DNA of 11,054 nucleotides from Strigomonas culicis (GCA_000482145.1 AUXH01000619.1:1-11054), one strand, 5' to 3'. Counted from the first letter of the stretch, positions 1 through 8,751 are shown. The notes: generated from the sequence alone by a model not told the origin. Made by a program: numbers and translations.

Positions 1-139
1 ATGATTCAAACCGAGAGAAAAAAAAAGAGTATTAGAATTGTAAATTTAAAAAAAAAAGAATGCGAGAAAAAAAAAACTAGCACGAACAAGGAAACTATTA
101 TATAATTGTATGAAATTATATATATACTGATTACTATAG

Positions 140-179
140 CTAATACAACATGAAAAAAAAAGAGGAAGGAAAGAGAACG
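140..179 (-). promoter_or_regulatory. Candidate trans-splice acceptor for a gene beyond the left edge
   Basis: On the minus strand a pyrimidine-rich tract (complement of 152-179, nearly all A/G on the plus strand) is followed by the first AG at 141-140. This is the order expected of a trypanosomatid spliced-leader acceptor. It implies another minus-strand gene whose coding part begins outside the window. It rests on base composition alone, so it is only a candidate. Confidence 0.35.
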
Positions 180-296
180 CAAAAAGAATATGTACATGAA
201 ACACGAAAGCCAAAACGTGGTCCCACACCTATACATACATCTGGTCAATCGCTGAAGACAGTTGTTCTGTTTTCGTGCACCTTTTTACAGTGCTTT

Positions 297-314
297 TATT
301 ATTATTATTATTAT
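297..314. repeat. (TTA)n microsatellite
   Basis: About six uninterrupted TTA/ATT units sit in the AT-rich spacer. This is a simple trinucleotide repeat with no sign of coding function. Confidence 0.8.
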
Positions 315-603
315 AACAGATTATTATTTTTTTTATTACTATTTGGAAAGAGGAGTATTGATTTTTTAAGGGGAAAGGCAAAAAGAAAAAAAAGCATATA
401 TGTTACTGATATTAAATATATGTATGATTAGTATTATTATGATAGCAAGACATCAACAACACACCATTCTTAGAAACACAAAAAAAAAAAGTAAGAGAAC
501 AAGAAAACAAAACTCATATTAAACGTTTATTTAATGCATACCAAAGACCACCAACAACAATAGACAAAAAAAAAAAAAGCTGCTGTGGGACACCGCGATC
601 CGG

Positions 604-2632
604 CTACAGATAGTGAAATGTACGCTTGTCCTTCGCCGATGTGCTCGCCTTCGCACCCTCCACGGCCTCCGTCTGCTTGTACACGTTCCGCAGCTCGGAC
701 TTCTGCTGCCGGCGCGCGCGCTGCGCCTGCTTCACGAGCTCGCGCCGCAGCTTCTTCTCCTCCTTCGTCTCGTCCTTGTGCCGCGTGTTAATGATCACCG
801 GCGCCACCGGCCGCGCGCCGTCGTCGGAGGAGGGCTCGTCCTCGCCCGTGGCCGCGAGCAGCGCCGCCTTCACCGAGCGCTTGCCTGGCGGCGCCCGGAT
901 GATGTTCGGCTGGTTGTAGTACGTGCTCATCGTCGTGAGCACCGTCTCGCAGTCGACGCGGTGCTGCCGCGCCTCGTCCTCCGTCCGGCGCCGCTCCGCC
1001 TCCTCCGCCTCGGCGCGCGCGCGGTCACCTGCCTCATCCTCGTACAGCGTCGCGACAGTCGCCGCCGCGTAGGTGTTCACGCGGCCGCTCGGCGCGCCGC
1101 CGCCCTCGCCCTGCCGCTGCACCATGTCGTAGAACACGTAGTAGAACTTCTCCTCCGCGGCCGCGCGGGTCAGCGTCGGGTCCTCGCGCAGGAAGCGCTC
1201 GACGAAGGCCTCCCGTACCGCCATGCGCTTCTTCGCCTCTTTGCGGATGCGCTCCGTCTCGGCCACAAAGTCCTGCGCGAAGCGCGCCTTCTTCTGCGGC
1301 AGCAGCGTCGTCACGTAGTAGCCGTCCTTGTCCGTGTCGAAGGCGGTACCCTCGCGGTACGACAGCATCTGGATCTGCCGCAGCAGACCCTTGTTCTTGC
1401 GCAGCTCGGCGCCGCCGCCGCCGTCGCCGCCTTCCATCCGCACGACCTCCTCCACCTCCTCCGCGTCGTCCTGGCCGGCCCGCCGCGTGGGCGGCGGCGC
1501 GCTGCTGCCGTCGCCGAGCTGGTAGCCGGCGCGCTCGACAATGTACTCCTCCAGTGCCGTGTAGTACTTCTTGATGGACAGTGGACCCTGCAGGCTCACG
1601 TCGCCCTCGTGCGCGGGGTCGTTGATGACCTCGTCGAGTGTGAACTCCTCGAACATGTCCTGGAACTGCCGCTCCAGTGCGCCGCCCGCGCCGCCCTTGC
1701 CGCCGGGCGTCGCCGCCACGTGCTGGGGGTAGAAGGCGGCCTCCGCGGCGTCGCGGAAGATGTTCGTGCCGCGGCCGCGGCGCGCCGGGCGCCGCCGCGC
1801 GGTGCCGCGCTGCGCGCCGTCCCGTATCGCCGCCTTCTCTTCCACCGACAGCAGCCGCCACTACCGCGTCGTCTTCGTGCGCCAGAAGATTCTCGTCGTC
1901 CTCCTCATCCCCCTCCTCCGCGTAGTCGTCCTCCTTGTCGTCGTCGTCGTACGCGCCGCCGCCGCCGCCCCCGACACCCCGGCCGGTCACTATCTGTTGA
2001 ATGAAGTCGTCCGTCACCTCACACTCCTCGGCATCACTGAACAGCTCTCCCTCGGCGCCCTCCTCCACCGGCGCGGCGGCCACCGCCTCGGCCGCGGCGC
2101 GCCGCTGCGGCGCCGCCTGCGTGTGCCGCTGTTTGCCCTGGCGGAACTGGAAAAAGGCGTCCTGGTTCGCGTCCAGCTCCGGCTGCTCGCGCAGCTGTCG
2201 GAAGTGCTGGTAGTCGTAGTGGTTATAGACCGCCTCCTCCTCCGCGTCGCCGTAGTCTTCTTCATCGTAGTCCTCAAATTCTTCTTCCTCCTCCGCCTCC
2301 TCCGGTGCGCGCTGGGATGTGCCACCGGCGCGCGCGACGGGCCGCCGCTCGTCTTCGAAGTGAACGCGCTTTCGGTCCTCTCGGTCGTTTTCATCGTCCT
2401 CCTCCGCCTCCGCCCCCCCTTGCTGCTGGCGCTGCTGCCTGCGCTGCTGCTGCTGCTGCTCCAACAGCTCCTCCTCCGTGTGGGCAAAGAGAATCTCCGG
2501 GTTGGGGATGCCGCGCCGCAGCTCGTCTTCGTTCACGAAGGCAACGCCGCCAATGTCGTAGGGCTGGCTCATCAGGCGATACGCCGTGCTGTGCGCCGGG
2601 CGCTTCGCGCGATGGTGCTTGTTGCGTGGCAT
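604..2632 (-). CDS. LTV1: LTV1-like 40S ribosome assembly factor, with an internal +1 frameshift
   Basis: The start is the ATG at 2632, reading MPRNKHHRAKR; the frame ends at the TAG at 604-606. Reading needs one frame change near 1855: the first part is open to well past that point, and the second part has no ATG of its own near its start and is closed upstream by a TAG at 1861-1863. Skipping one base gives about 675 residues, longer than yeast or human LTV1 (463 and 475), much of the excess being low-complexity. Seen: a basic N-terminus, a Gln/Arg run at about 60-72 encoded by CTG/CAG repeats, long Asp/Glu stretches, TDDFIQQIVTG at about 207-217, and a basic C-terminal motif, RHKDETKEEKKLRRELVKQ, at about residue 618. 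That last motif resembles the LTV1 C-terminal signature (ETPEEKKARK...). LTV1 in other eukaryotes binds the beak of the pre-40S subunit near uS3, uS10 and Enp1 and is released after casein-kinase-1 phosphorylation. The family call rests on recalled motifs and the overall acidic-then-basic layout. It is the last complete gene in the direction of transcription. Confidence 0.72.
1851..1863 (-). other. Apparent +1 frameshift site in the LTV1-like gene
   Basis: Codon third-position composition locates the change. In the upstream frame, codons end mostly in G/C down to GTG GCG (1861-1856) and then become mixed (GCT GCT GTC GGT GGA AGA). In the downstream frame, codons end almost only in G/C from 1860 onward (CTG CTG TCG GTG GAA GAG AAG). 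Skipping the single G at 1855 (or its neighbour 1856) joins the two good-codon stretches as ...DDAVVA-LLSVEEKAAIRDG.... The doublet G there is a plausible spot for a one-base sequencing or assembly error. A true mutation or programmed shift cannot be excluded. Confidence 0.7.
2419..2466 (-). repeat. CAG/CTG-rich tract encoding a Gln/Arg run
   Basis: The DNA is an imperfect CAG repeat in the sense strand, encoding a glutamine run broken by arginines within the N-terminal part of the LTV1-like protein. It keeps the frame. Such tracts vary in length between strains. Confidence 0.7.
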
Positions 2633-2677
2633 GGCAGTAGTCCTTTTCTTCTTATTTTCTTTATTATTATTACTTTT

Positions 2678-2730
2678 CTTTGTGAGAAGGAAAGAAAGAA
2701 AATAGTTGAAAGAGAGAAAAGAGGGAGAAG
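2678..2730 (-). promoter_or_regulatory. Polypyrimidine tract and trans-splice acceptor of the LTV1-like gene
   Basis: In the sense direction, a roughly 45-nt tract of C and T (complement of 2685-2730) is followed by the first AG at 2679-2678. No AG occurs inside the tract. The resulting 5' UTR would be about 45 nt before the ATG at 2632, a usual length for trypanosomatids. The position is inferred from sequence. Confidence 0.55.
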
Positions 2731-2852
2731 CGCAAAAATTGTGATAGCACCATCGGATTCTTTCTATATGTATTGACTGTATAAACGCTCACAAGAGTCA
2801 CCTTTTCTGTCTTTCACTCATCACTAGTCAATGTTCTCCTCTTCTCGTTTTT

Positions 2853-2876
2853 GTTTGTTTGTTTGTTTGTTTGTTT
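2853..2876. repeat. (GTTT)6 microsatellite
   Basis: Six perfect GTTT units (AAAC on the sense strand) lie roughly 220 bp upstream of the LTV1-like start codon. Confidence 0.9.
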
Positions 2877-2993
2877 ATTTCTAAGATACTGTAGTTACGT
2901 TAAGTGGGTACATACGCACACCCATCACAAAAATATTCTCTGCAAGACTGGTACCATTACAAGAGCTACATGCGTCACGGAATACACGAATGA

Positions 2994-3008
2994 ATATATA
3001 TATATATA
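2994..3008. repeat. (AT)n microsatellite
   Basis: An uninterrupted alternating A/T run of about 15 bp in the spacer. Confidence 0.8.
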
Positions 3009-3401
3009 AAGGAATAAGAGAGTTAAAACAACACGATCAGAAAAGAAACCTCCTTTTTAATAAATAGAGCAATTAGTGGAGAAAAGAAAACAATGATTAT
3101 GAACTTTTTGTTTTGTTTTGTTACGCAAATATACATTCATACATGTATAAGTATTTCATCATGCAATAATGCATGCCGTCAACAACAGCTACAACCGTTA
3201 TATATATAAGAAGAACGGAAGAAAAGAAAAAAGAAAAAAAACAAGTGCACATGTTTTTATTTACTTTTATTTAGTTGTCTGTTTCCATCTAAGAAGAAAA
3301 GCAAATGTCTGATCATGGTTCACAAGTTTAATCTCCTCATGAAGCATTTGATTTCGGTTCTTATTATTGTCAGTATTTGTAATCTTTGCTTTGTACATGT
3401 C

Positions 3402-3475
3402 CATGTATATATATATACAAATATAAATATACATATAGATATATACATACATATATATATATATACATATATTTA
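3402..3475 (-). promoter_or_regulatory. TA-rich block with three UGUAUAUA (PUF-type) octamers in the likely 3' UTR of RBP-B
   Basis: On the minus strand, which is the sense of the upstream two-RRM gene, TGTATATA occurs at 3412-3419, 3440-3447 and 3460-3467, within about 430-480 nt after its stop codon. UGUANAUA is the known core recognition sequence of Pumilio/PUF repressors, a family expanded in trypanosomatids. The block is also a degenerate TA/TACA repeat, so chance formation is quite possible here. Binding is inference. Confidence 0.35.
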
Positions 3476-3893
3476 CTGTTTTGGCTCTTTTCCGCCACTC
3501 GCCAGTGCCCGATGCAATAGCAAAAGACTTCTTTTTGTTTTAGTTTATGCGTCGGCGCACAACAACAGAAGAAGAAAAACGGAAGTGAATTCACAAAAAA
3601 AAAGAAGTATTAAATAAGAATAACGATGTACTGGTAATAAATGAACAAATAATTTAAAAAAATGAAGAAGGGGACAAAGCAAAAACGATGGTAAAAACTC
3701 TCTTTGTGTTTACTTTTTCAAATATTTCCTTTCATTGGTTTCCTCCATTCGTCCGCACTAACTTGTAACGGTGAAAATGGAGAAGAACAGTAAAAAAAAA
3801 AAAGAGGCAAGAAGCATAGGATATTAAACAAACGAAGAAAAAAAAAACTACAAAGAAGCACTCCCAAATATTTCAAAAAAAAAAAAGGTAACC

Positions 3894-5960
3894 CTAGCCT
3901 TTCTTATTTTCCTCTGTCGGTTCGCTGATGCCACTGCTACTGCGGCGGCTGTTCAGCTGATGAAGCAGCACACACAGATCGGAGTCGTCCATGTACCCCT
4001 CGCCAAGGACCACATCGTCCCCGTCGCCGTGCGACGCTGCCATGAGTGCCTCCGGCGCCGCCGGCGACCACTGCTGCGCGCTGTAGGACGTGTGGAGAGA
4101 AACCTCGCCGCCCACCGGCAGCCCCTCCGCGCTGTCCAGCGCCAGGCGGCCCGCCACCGGCGCAAAGCCCTGCGGGTCCTGGTGCTGCTGCAGCAACGGC
4201 AGGCTCTCGAGCGGCGAGCGGCTCTGCGACAGGCAGGCGGCCGCGAAGGCGCCGGCGCTCGGCCCCGGGCCGCCATACGCCGCCGCGCCGCGCGGCGGCG
4301 TCAGGTGCGGTGACATCCGCGCGCTGCTGTACGCGGCCAGGTCTGGGCCCGCCACCGCCGCGGCGCCGAGTCTGTGGGCCGGACTGCAGTTCTCATTACT
4401 ATACGCATGGTGCGGGCTACTCCGCGCGTTCGCGCGGCGCGGGAGTGGGCCCGACTGCAGGTAGGAGGCCGGGATGGGCACCCACGCATAGGGGGAGTCC
4501 CCCGCCCTGCCGCCGTCCGCGCCGCGGCTGGGGCCGCCGCCGCCGGCGGACGGCGGTGCGAAGAGCGACGGCACCGCCGCAGCGCCCTCGCTGCCCACCG
4601 GCACGTGGAAATAGTTGGGCGAAGCATCACGGGAGCTCTGCACGCTGAAGAAGTCGCGCCCCTCGGACACCTCCGGCGACACGCGCAGCAGCGCGGACGG
4701 CGGGCTGCCGGGCTGCAGCGCGAGCCGCTGCGCCACCGCGCCGGGGTCGCCCGCGCCGCCGCTGGCAACCATGTTGCGCCGCACCGGGGTGTCCTCCGCG
4801 AGCTTCACCATGACGGGCACCGGCCCGCAGGAGGGGAAGGGGAATGTGTTGTGCACCGCCGCCGCCGCGCGCTCGGCAACGCCCTCCGCCGCGTAGGTGA
4901 CAAACGCGATGCGCTTCTGCGCGGCGCCGCCGGCGGGGCTGTCCTCGCCGCCCCGCGTGAGCGGCGCCGGCGCGGGTGACTCAGCGTCGGCGGCGGGCTG
5001 CTGGTTGTGGCTCTGGAGGGACCCCGCGGCGGTGTCGCGGTGCAGGCTCACGCTCTTCACCGGGCCGTAGGCGCCGAACAGCGCCTCTAGATCCTCCTCA
5101 ACCACATCCGCGGGGATGTTGCGCACGAAGAGCTTGCGCATCTTGCGGCGCTGCTCCCCGATCGGGGCGCCGTCGTGCTGCTTCTTCGCCCACTGGACGG
5201 AGACAGGCTTCTGGTTGTCGCCCAGCAGCCGCAGCGGCGGCGCCGCGTGGCCGCGCGGGCCGTGGCCGCCGGCGCTGGCGGCCACGGCCTCTATCGCGCG
5301 CCGCGCGGCCTCGTGTGTGTCGTAGCGCACAAACGCCGTCCCGAGGCTCTCGCCGGTGTGGATGTCGCGCATGACGGCCGAGCTCAGGATGGTGCCGTAC
5401 GGCGCGAAGGCCGCCTGTAGCTGCCGCTCGTCGAGCTTCTTGGGCAGATTGCGAATGAACAGGTTCGTGCGGGAGTGCGCGTTCACCCCCACGCTGGGCG
5501 ACGCCGCAGTGCTGTTGTGGGAGGCGGTGGAGCCCACGAGGTGGGCGGTGTACGGGCTGGCACCGAAGTGGTTGCTGTTGTTGGGGCTCGCGTGTGCATG
5601 GGGGTGTAGCAGCGCCGCCTCTTCACCCCGCGGCCTGCCATCCAAGCCGCTCTTGTGATAGCTGCCGGGGAGAAGGTTGGGGTTGCAGCCGGTCGCCGTC
5701 CCGGAGGTGACGGAGGAACCGGCGCAGCTGTGGCTGCTGCTCGTCGGATGGGTCGGCATGAGGCAAGCAGCCGTGTGGCTCGCGGGGGACAGCGCCGCCG
5801 GCGGCATCGGCGATGGGAAGAGCGGTGGCGCCGCCATGCCATCCGTGGGCGGATAGTCGGCTGACTGGCGCGCCCGCAGCGCCTGCGGCCGCGGCTGCCG
5901 CGTGTGGCGGGGATCGCCGGGCCGCGCGCCCACAGCGGCGGTCGTTGACCTGCTGGGCAT
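3894..5960 (-). CDS. RBP-B: two-RRM RNA-binding protein, 688 aa
   Basis: The start is the ATG at 5960 (MPSRSTTAAVG); the frame stays open six codons further up but only to a GTG. The stop is TAG at 3894-3896. Residues 1-160 are low-complexity, rich in Pro, Ala, Ser, His. RRM1 spans about 167-258 with RNP2 LFIRNL at 167 and RNP1-like LGTAFVRY; it has a Gly/Ala-rich insertion of about 16 residues before its last strand (VSVQWAKK) compared with RBP-A. RRM2 spans about 277-390 with RNP2 LFVRNI, RNP1-like KRIAFVTY and closing strand VMVKLAED; it carries a roughly 35-residue disordered loop between strands 2 and 3. A tail of about 300 residues, rich in Ser, Pro, Gly and Ala, follows with no recognisable domain. 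Such proteins bind mRNA, usually UTRs, and govern stability or translation, which is the main level of control in trypanosomatids. It probably belongs to the RBP/DRBD group, but the orthologue cannot be named. It is a paralogue of RBP-A upstream and shares a perfectly identical 142-bp RRM1 segment with it. Confidence 0.9.
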   Translation of the reverse strand: MPSRSTTAAVGARPGDPRHTRQPRPQALRARQSADYPPTDGMAAPPLFPSPMPPAALSPASHTAACLMPTHPTSSSHSCAGSSVTSGTATGCNPNLLPGSYHKSGLDGRPRGEEAALLHPHAHASPNNSNHFGASPYTAHLVGSTASHNSTAASPSVGVNAHSRTNLFIRNLPKKLDERQLQAAFAPYGTILSSAVMRDIHTGESLGTAFVRYDTHEAARRAIEAVAASAGGHGPRGHAAPPLRLLGDNQKPVSVQWAKKQHDGAPIGEQRRKMRKLFVRNIPADVVEEDLEALFGAYGPVKSVSLHRDTAAGSLQSHNQQPAADAESPAPAPLTRGGEDSPAGGAAQKRIAFVTYAAEGVAERAAAAVHNTFPFPSCGPVPVMVKLAEDTPVRRNMVASGGAGDPGAVAQRLALQPGSPPSALLRVSPEVSEGRDFFSVQSSRDASPNYFHVPVGSEGAAAVPSLFAPPSAGGGGPSRGADGGRAGDSPYAWVPIPASYLQSGPLPRRANARSSPHHAYSNENCSPAHRLGAAAVAGPDLAAYSSARMSPHLTPPRGAAAYGGPGPSAGAFAAACLSQSRSPLESLPLLQQHQDPQGFAPVAGRLALDSAEGLPVGGEVSLHTSYSAQQWSPAAPEALMAASHGDGDDVVLGEGYMDDSDLCVLLHQLNSRRSSSGISEPTEENKKG
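5293..5434 (-). repeat. 142-bp segment identical to 9644-9785 (RRM1 of RBP-A)
   Basis: Base-by-base comparison finds no mismatch over 142 bp, covering the RRM1 segment from DERQLQAAFAPYGT through HEAARRA (about residues 177-223 of RBP-B). The first differences are T versus C at 5292/9643 (Ile/Met codon) and G versus T at 5435/9786. The copies are in the same orientation, 4351 bp apart. Confidence 0.95.
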
Positions 5961-5995
5961 GGCAGGCGTCAATGACACGTCTCTCAGAGGGAGGC

Positions 5996-6056
5996 CTACA
6001 AGTGGGCGTAGATTGAGATTTCAAATGAAACGAAGAAAAGAAAAGAAAAACAGAAA
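5996..6056 (-). promoter_or_regulatory. Polypyrimidine tract and trans-splice acceptor of RBP-B
   Basis: In the sense direction a 30-nt tract of almost only T and C (complement of 6027-6056) is followed, after a short spacer, by the first AG at 5997-5996. The predicted 5' UTR is about 35 nt to the ATG at 5960. This also supports the ATG at 5960 as the start. The site is inferred from sequence alone. Confidence 0.5.
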
Positions 6057-7715
6057 TGCGCGCAAAATGAGAAAAAAAACTATAATAAAAAAGAAAGCTA
6101 TCCTTTTGATGGATAGGTGTGTATATATATTCTCTCTTTGTTGATAGGACTATGGTAAATTGTTTTTTTTTCTATTTCTTCCTTTTCTCTTTAGCGTTAG
6201 AATGAAACTGTAAAAGAGAACTAAAAAAAAAGGGAAACAAAAACAGAACAACAAAAAAAAAGCAATTAATAATAACAATCAAAATAGTAATCAAAATCGG
6301 TAAAACAAAAAAGAAACAACAATGGAAATTAAAAAAAAAAACGAGAACGAAAATGGAAAAAAAAAGCTAAAAGGGGGGAAAAGCGCTTCTTACAATTCTC
6401 TTTTTATTCTGACGATGGATAGTATTGTTATTTATGTATTTATTGCCCTTGGTAATAGAGAAGATATACTAAAGTGTAGCGTTGCGTGAACGGTACGACG
6501 AGATCGAGAAAAACAACGCTACCAGCAAAAGTCACTGCTTGCAATTGCTGTTGTTGTATTCACTACGTCTTCCCTGTCTCAGTGGTTCCCCTTCAATATT
6601 CTGCAGCGGTACAGATCAAGATGGAGATAGATGGATATGAATATATAATGTTTTTTTTTGTATGCTATATTACCCCGCCGTGCTCTACTTTATATATGCT
6701 TGTAGGACTTTTTCTGTCCTTTTCTAAGTGTCTTTATTATTTTTGGTGTTGCTGGAGCTACTCTTTTATTTATATATAAACGTAGAGAGCAAGGAAAGAA
6801 GAGCTAAATCGAAAACACAGTCAAAAAAAAAAACTATCTGGAATACACAAGCACACAAAAAGAAACAGAAACAGTGAATGGAAAAAAAGAATAAACTATG
6901 TAGCTATGGTTTGTCTACACGAAAAAAAGATCAAAAAAAAAGGAGAGAAAGGAAAGAAGAGAAGGTCATGATAGATAAATAGTTAAGAATCAATGAAGTG
7001 ACAAATAATGTTTCTTCTTTCTGTTTTCTTGAAGAAGATGGTTTTTTTTATTATTTAAATAATCAAATTGGGTTATATTTTATTTTCGGTTTGCTATCTT
7101 CCAAAATAGAGAAGAAAAAAAGGAAGAAGAAAGTATTAAAAAAGCACAAATTAAAAAAAATGAACAGATGAAAAAAGGGTAAAAGAAAATAAAAAAGAAA
7201 TTCAATATTATGATATATTTGCATTATTATTTCTTCATTTGATATTGTGAAAAGATTGAGAGACTCTTTTGTTTGTTTGTTTTCTTCATTTACATAGTTT
7301 AATACAGCTTTTGTTTTTTTTATTTTGAGAGTCATTTTTTATTATTATTATTAAGTGTCTAATTACAAGAAACTCTTTTTATGTGATCTTGTTACAATTA
7401 ATAATAATTAAAGTTTAAAAAAAAGAAAGAAAAGAGTTTGAAAAATAATTAGAGGGTCTTTTCGTTTTCTTTTAAAGTACTCTGCTCAATCGTAACGGAA
7501 CAAAAAAAAAGAGGAAAGGAAGCAACAAAAAAGTACCAAAAACGCAAATGAATGAGCATACCTATACACCCATATAGATAAGCACATAGATAGTAGACCG
7601 AAGAATTAATAATAACAACGACTGTAATAATAGGAGAGAAAGATACATAAAATAAAAAAGAAGAAGACAACAAGATGTCTTTTCTTCTACTATTAATAGC
7701 TTTAATTATTTTCTC

Positions 7716-7810
7716 GATTTCTCTTTCTTATTATTATTCTTATATTGGGGGGAGATCTGTTTGTTTAATTATTATCATTATTATTATTATTGTTATCAAT
7801 ATTATTATTT
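7716..7810. repeat. (ATT)n-rich block
   Basis: Several interrupted ATT/TTA runs, the clearest around 7755-7790, make a T-rich plus strand and an AAU-rich sense RNA. It lies just downstream of the PUF-type octamer cluster in the sense direction. Confidence 0.7.
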
Positions 7811-7857
7811 TGAAGCTTTAAGCTGCATTAAATAATAAGAAACAAGGAACAGGAATT

Positions 7858-7996
7858 AAATATATATATATATACAAAAAATATATACTTATTTGTATCT
7901 ACAGGTATATATCTACATAAACATAAATATGCATTGATGTACTTATGTACATCTATGTACATATATACATATCTATAAATAGATAAATATAGATAG
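7858..7996 (-). promoter_or_regulatory. Cluster of six UGUANAUA (PUF-type) octamers in the likely 3' UTR of RBP-A
   Basis: On the minus (sense) strand, perfect TGTANATA octamers occur at 7869-7876, 7896-7903, 7910-7917, 7944-7951, 7954-7961 and 7962-7969. The variable base is T, G, G, C, C and T in that order, while the other seven positions stay fixed, which a plain TA repeat would not give. They lie about 1.1 kb after the RBP-A stop codon. UGUANAUA is the established Pumilio/PUF consensus; that these act as binding sites here is inference. The block also contains TA and GATA-like runs, so a microsatellite origin is not excluded. Confidence 0.45.
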
Positions 7997-8371
7997 ATGA
8001 GAAGGAAGAAAAAAAAAAGCGAAAACAAAAGACAAATTACATTAATACACAAAAATCGAGTATCATTAAAGAGACAAACACTTATTTTTTCCTTCGGAAA
8101 TCAAAAAAAAAAAACGAATCTACAAAAACCATGAAGAATACAACCTATACTTGCCTTTATACTTTTTTTTTATTTCCTTAATTTCTCATTTTTTTTTGCT
8201 TTTTTGTTGTTGATGTTTTGTTTTCACACAAAGCAAAAGAGAACGAAAACGAAACGCACAACCAAAAATTTAAAAAAAAGAATAGAATAGAGTGAAACGA
8301 AATACTGCATGAATAAAAAAAAATGAATTTAGAAAGACAAGTTCTTTTGTTGTATATGCTTCATTTTATTA

Positions 8372-8387
8372 GTGTGTGTGTGTGTGT
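8372..8387. repeat. (GT)8 microsatellite
   Basis: Eight perfect GT units within the 3.1 kb spacer. Confidence 0.9.
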
Positions 8388-8539
8388 TTCTTCTGTTTCT
8401 ACCACAACACCTTTTTTTTTTCGCTCCTTGTTTCCTTACAGCTGTGTCTACTCATTCTGAACAGCAAATGTGGTTCTACAATAACCTAAAACGCCTTTAT
8501 CATACATGAAAAAGGGAAAAAAAAACAGAAAGAAGGACG

Positions 8540-8611
8540 CTGAAGGAAGCCAGCAAAAAAAAAAGAAATAATACAACATGTGGCAAAGAGAAAAGAGAAG
8601 AACAGAGCGAA
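8540..8611 (-). promoter_or_regulatory. Unassigned candidate trans-splice acceptor in the 3.1 kb spacer
   Basis: In the sense direction, two pyrimidine stretches (complements of 8583-8611 and 8542-8566, the second including a T run and a CTTCCTTC stretch) run into an AG at 8541-8540. This looks as good as the acceptors of the three real genes. Yet the only frame starting soon after it is a 19-codon one (8448-8507, minus). It may serve a short non-coding or small-ORF transcript, direct polyadenylation of RBP-A, or be unused. Confidence 0.3.
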
Positions 8612-8751
8612 AGGCTGCGGTGCTGCATCAAAATAAGAAAAAAAAAAGGTATACATATACAAAAAAAAAAGAATAAAAATAAAAAAAGGCCTGTGTTTTT
8701 TTATTAAATGTACGCAACACCAAGCAACCGGCTCCACAACAAACATATGTA

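Larger units (their letters stand above)
1..603. other. AT-rich flank downstream of the LTV1-like gene
   Basis: No convincing gene is seen here. The stretch is rich in A and T homopolymers, in sharp contrast to the GC-rich gene that ends at 604. Read on the minus strand it should hold the 3' UTR and poly(A) region of the LTV1-like gene, then the splice signals of the next gene to the left. Short open frames on both strands (for example 150-431 plus) are low-complexity and lack the G/C-ending codons of the true genes. One UGUANAUA-type octamer lies at 189-196 in the sense (minus) orientation. Confidence 0.6.
2633..3893. other. AT-rich spacer between RBP-B and the LTV1-like gene
   Basis: About 1.26 kb without a supportable gene. 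It should hold the 3' UTR of the two-RRM gene that ends at 3894, then the splice signals of the LTV1-like gene. The sequence just below 3894 (3780-3893) is purine-rich on the plus strand, so U/C-rich in the sense RNA. Contents that can be named are a (GTTT)6 repeat, TA runs and a TATACA-rich block, listed separately. Open frames such as 3315-3617 plus are made of these repeats and are not convincing genes. Confidence 0.65.

Noticed and set aside
1034..1845. Continuation of the N-terminal LTV1 frame beyond the frameshift
   Set aside because: After about 1855 the product becomes Arg/Gly/Ala-rich and third codon positions lose their G/C bias, while the neighbouring frame shows the conserved C-terminal motif.
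613..2004. 463-codon open frame on the plus strand opposite the LTV1-like gene
   Set aside because: It is the antisense shadow of a GC-rich gene: few stop codons arise there by chance. The product is a Leu/Arg/Val-rich low-complexity string with no domain.
1760..2776. 338-codon plus-strand open frame
   Set aside because: Antisense to the acidic N-terminal part of the LTV1-like gene; composition is Leu/Val/Arg rich, mirroring Glu/Asp/Arg codons, and it runs on into AT-rich spacer.
4046..4979. Plus-strand frames of 200 and 201 codons opposite the RBP-B C-terminal tail
   Set aside because: Antisense shadows with Arg/Ala/Pro-rich products and no recognisable motifs.
6486..6779. 97-codon plus-strand ORF in a GC-richer pocket
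   Set aside because: Opposite to the direction of the other genes, with no preceding pyrimidine tract in that sense that is convincing, and the second half is built of TA-rich spacer. The pocket was also checked by eye for C/D snoRNA boxes; no convincing paired boxes were seen.
7063..7335. 90-codon minus-strand ORF in the spacer
   Set aside because: A/T-only codon choice, Phe-rich, formed by T and A runs; nothing like the G/C-ending codons of the three genes.
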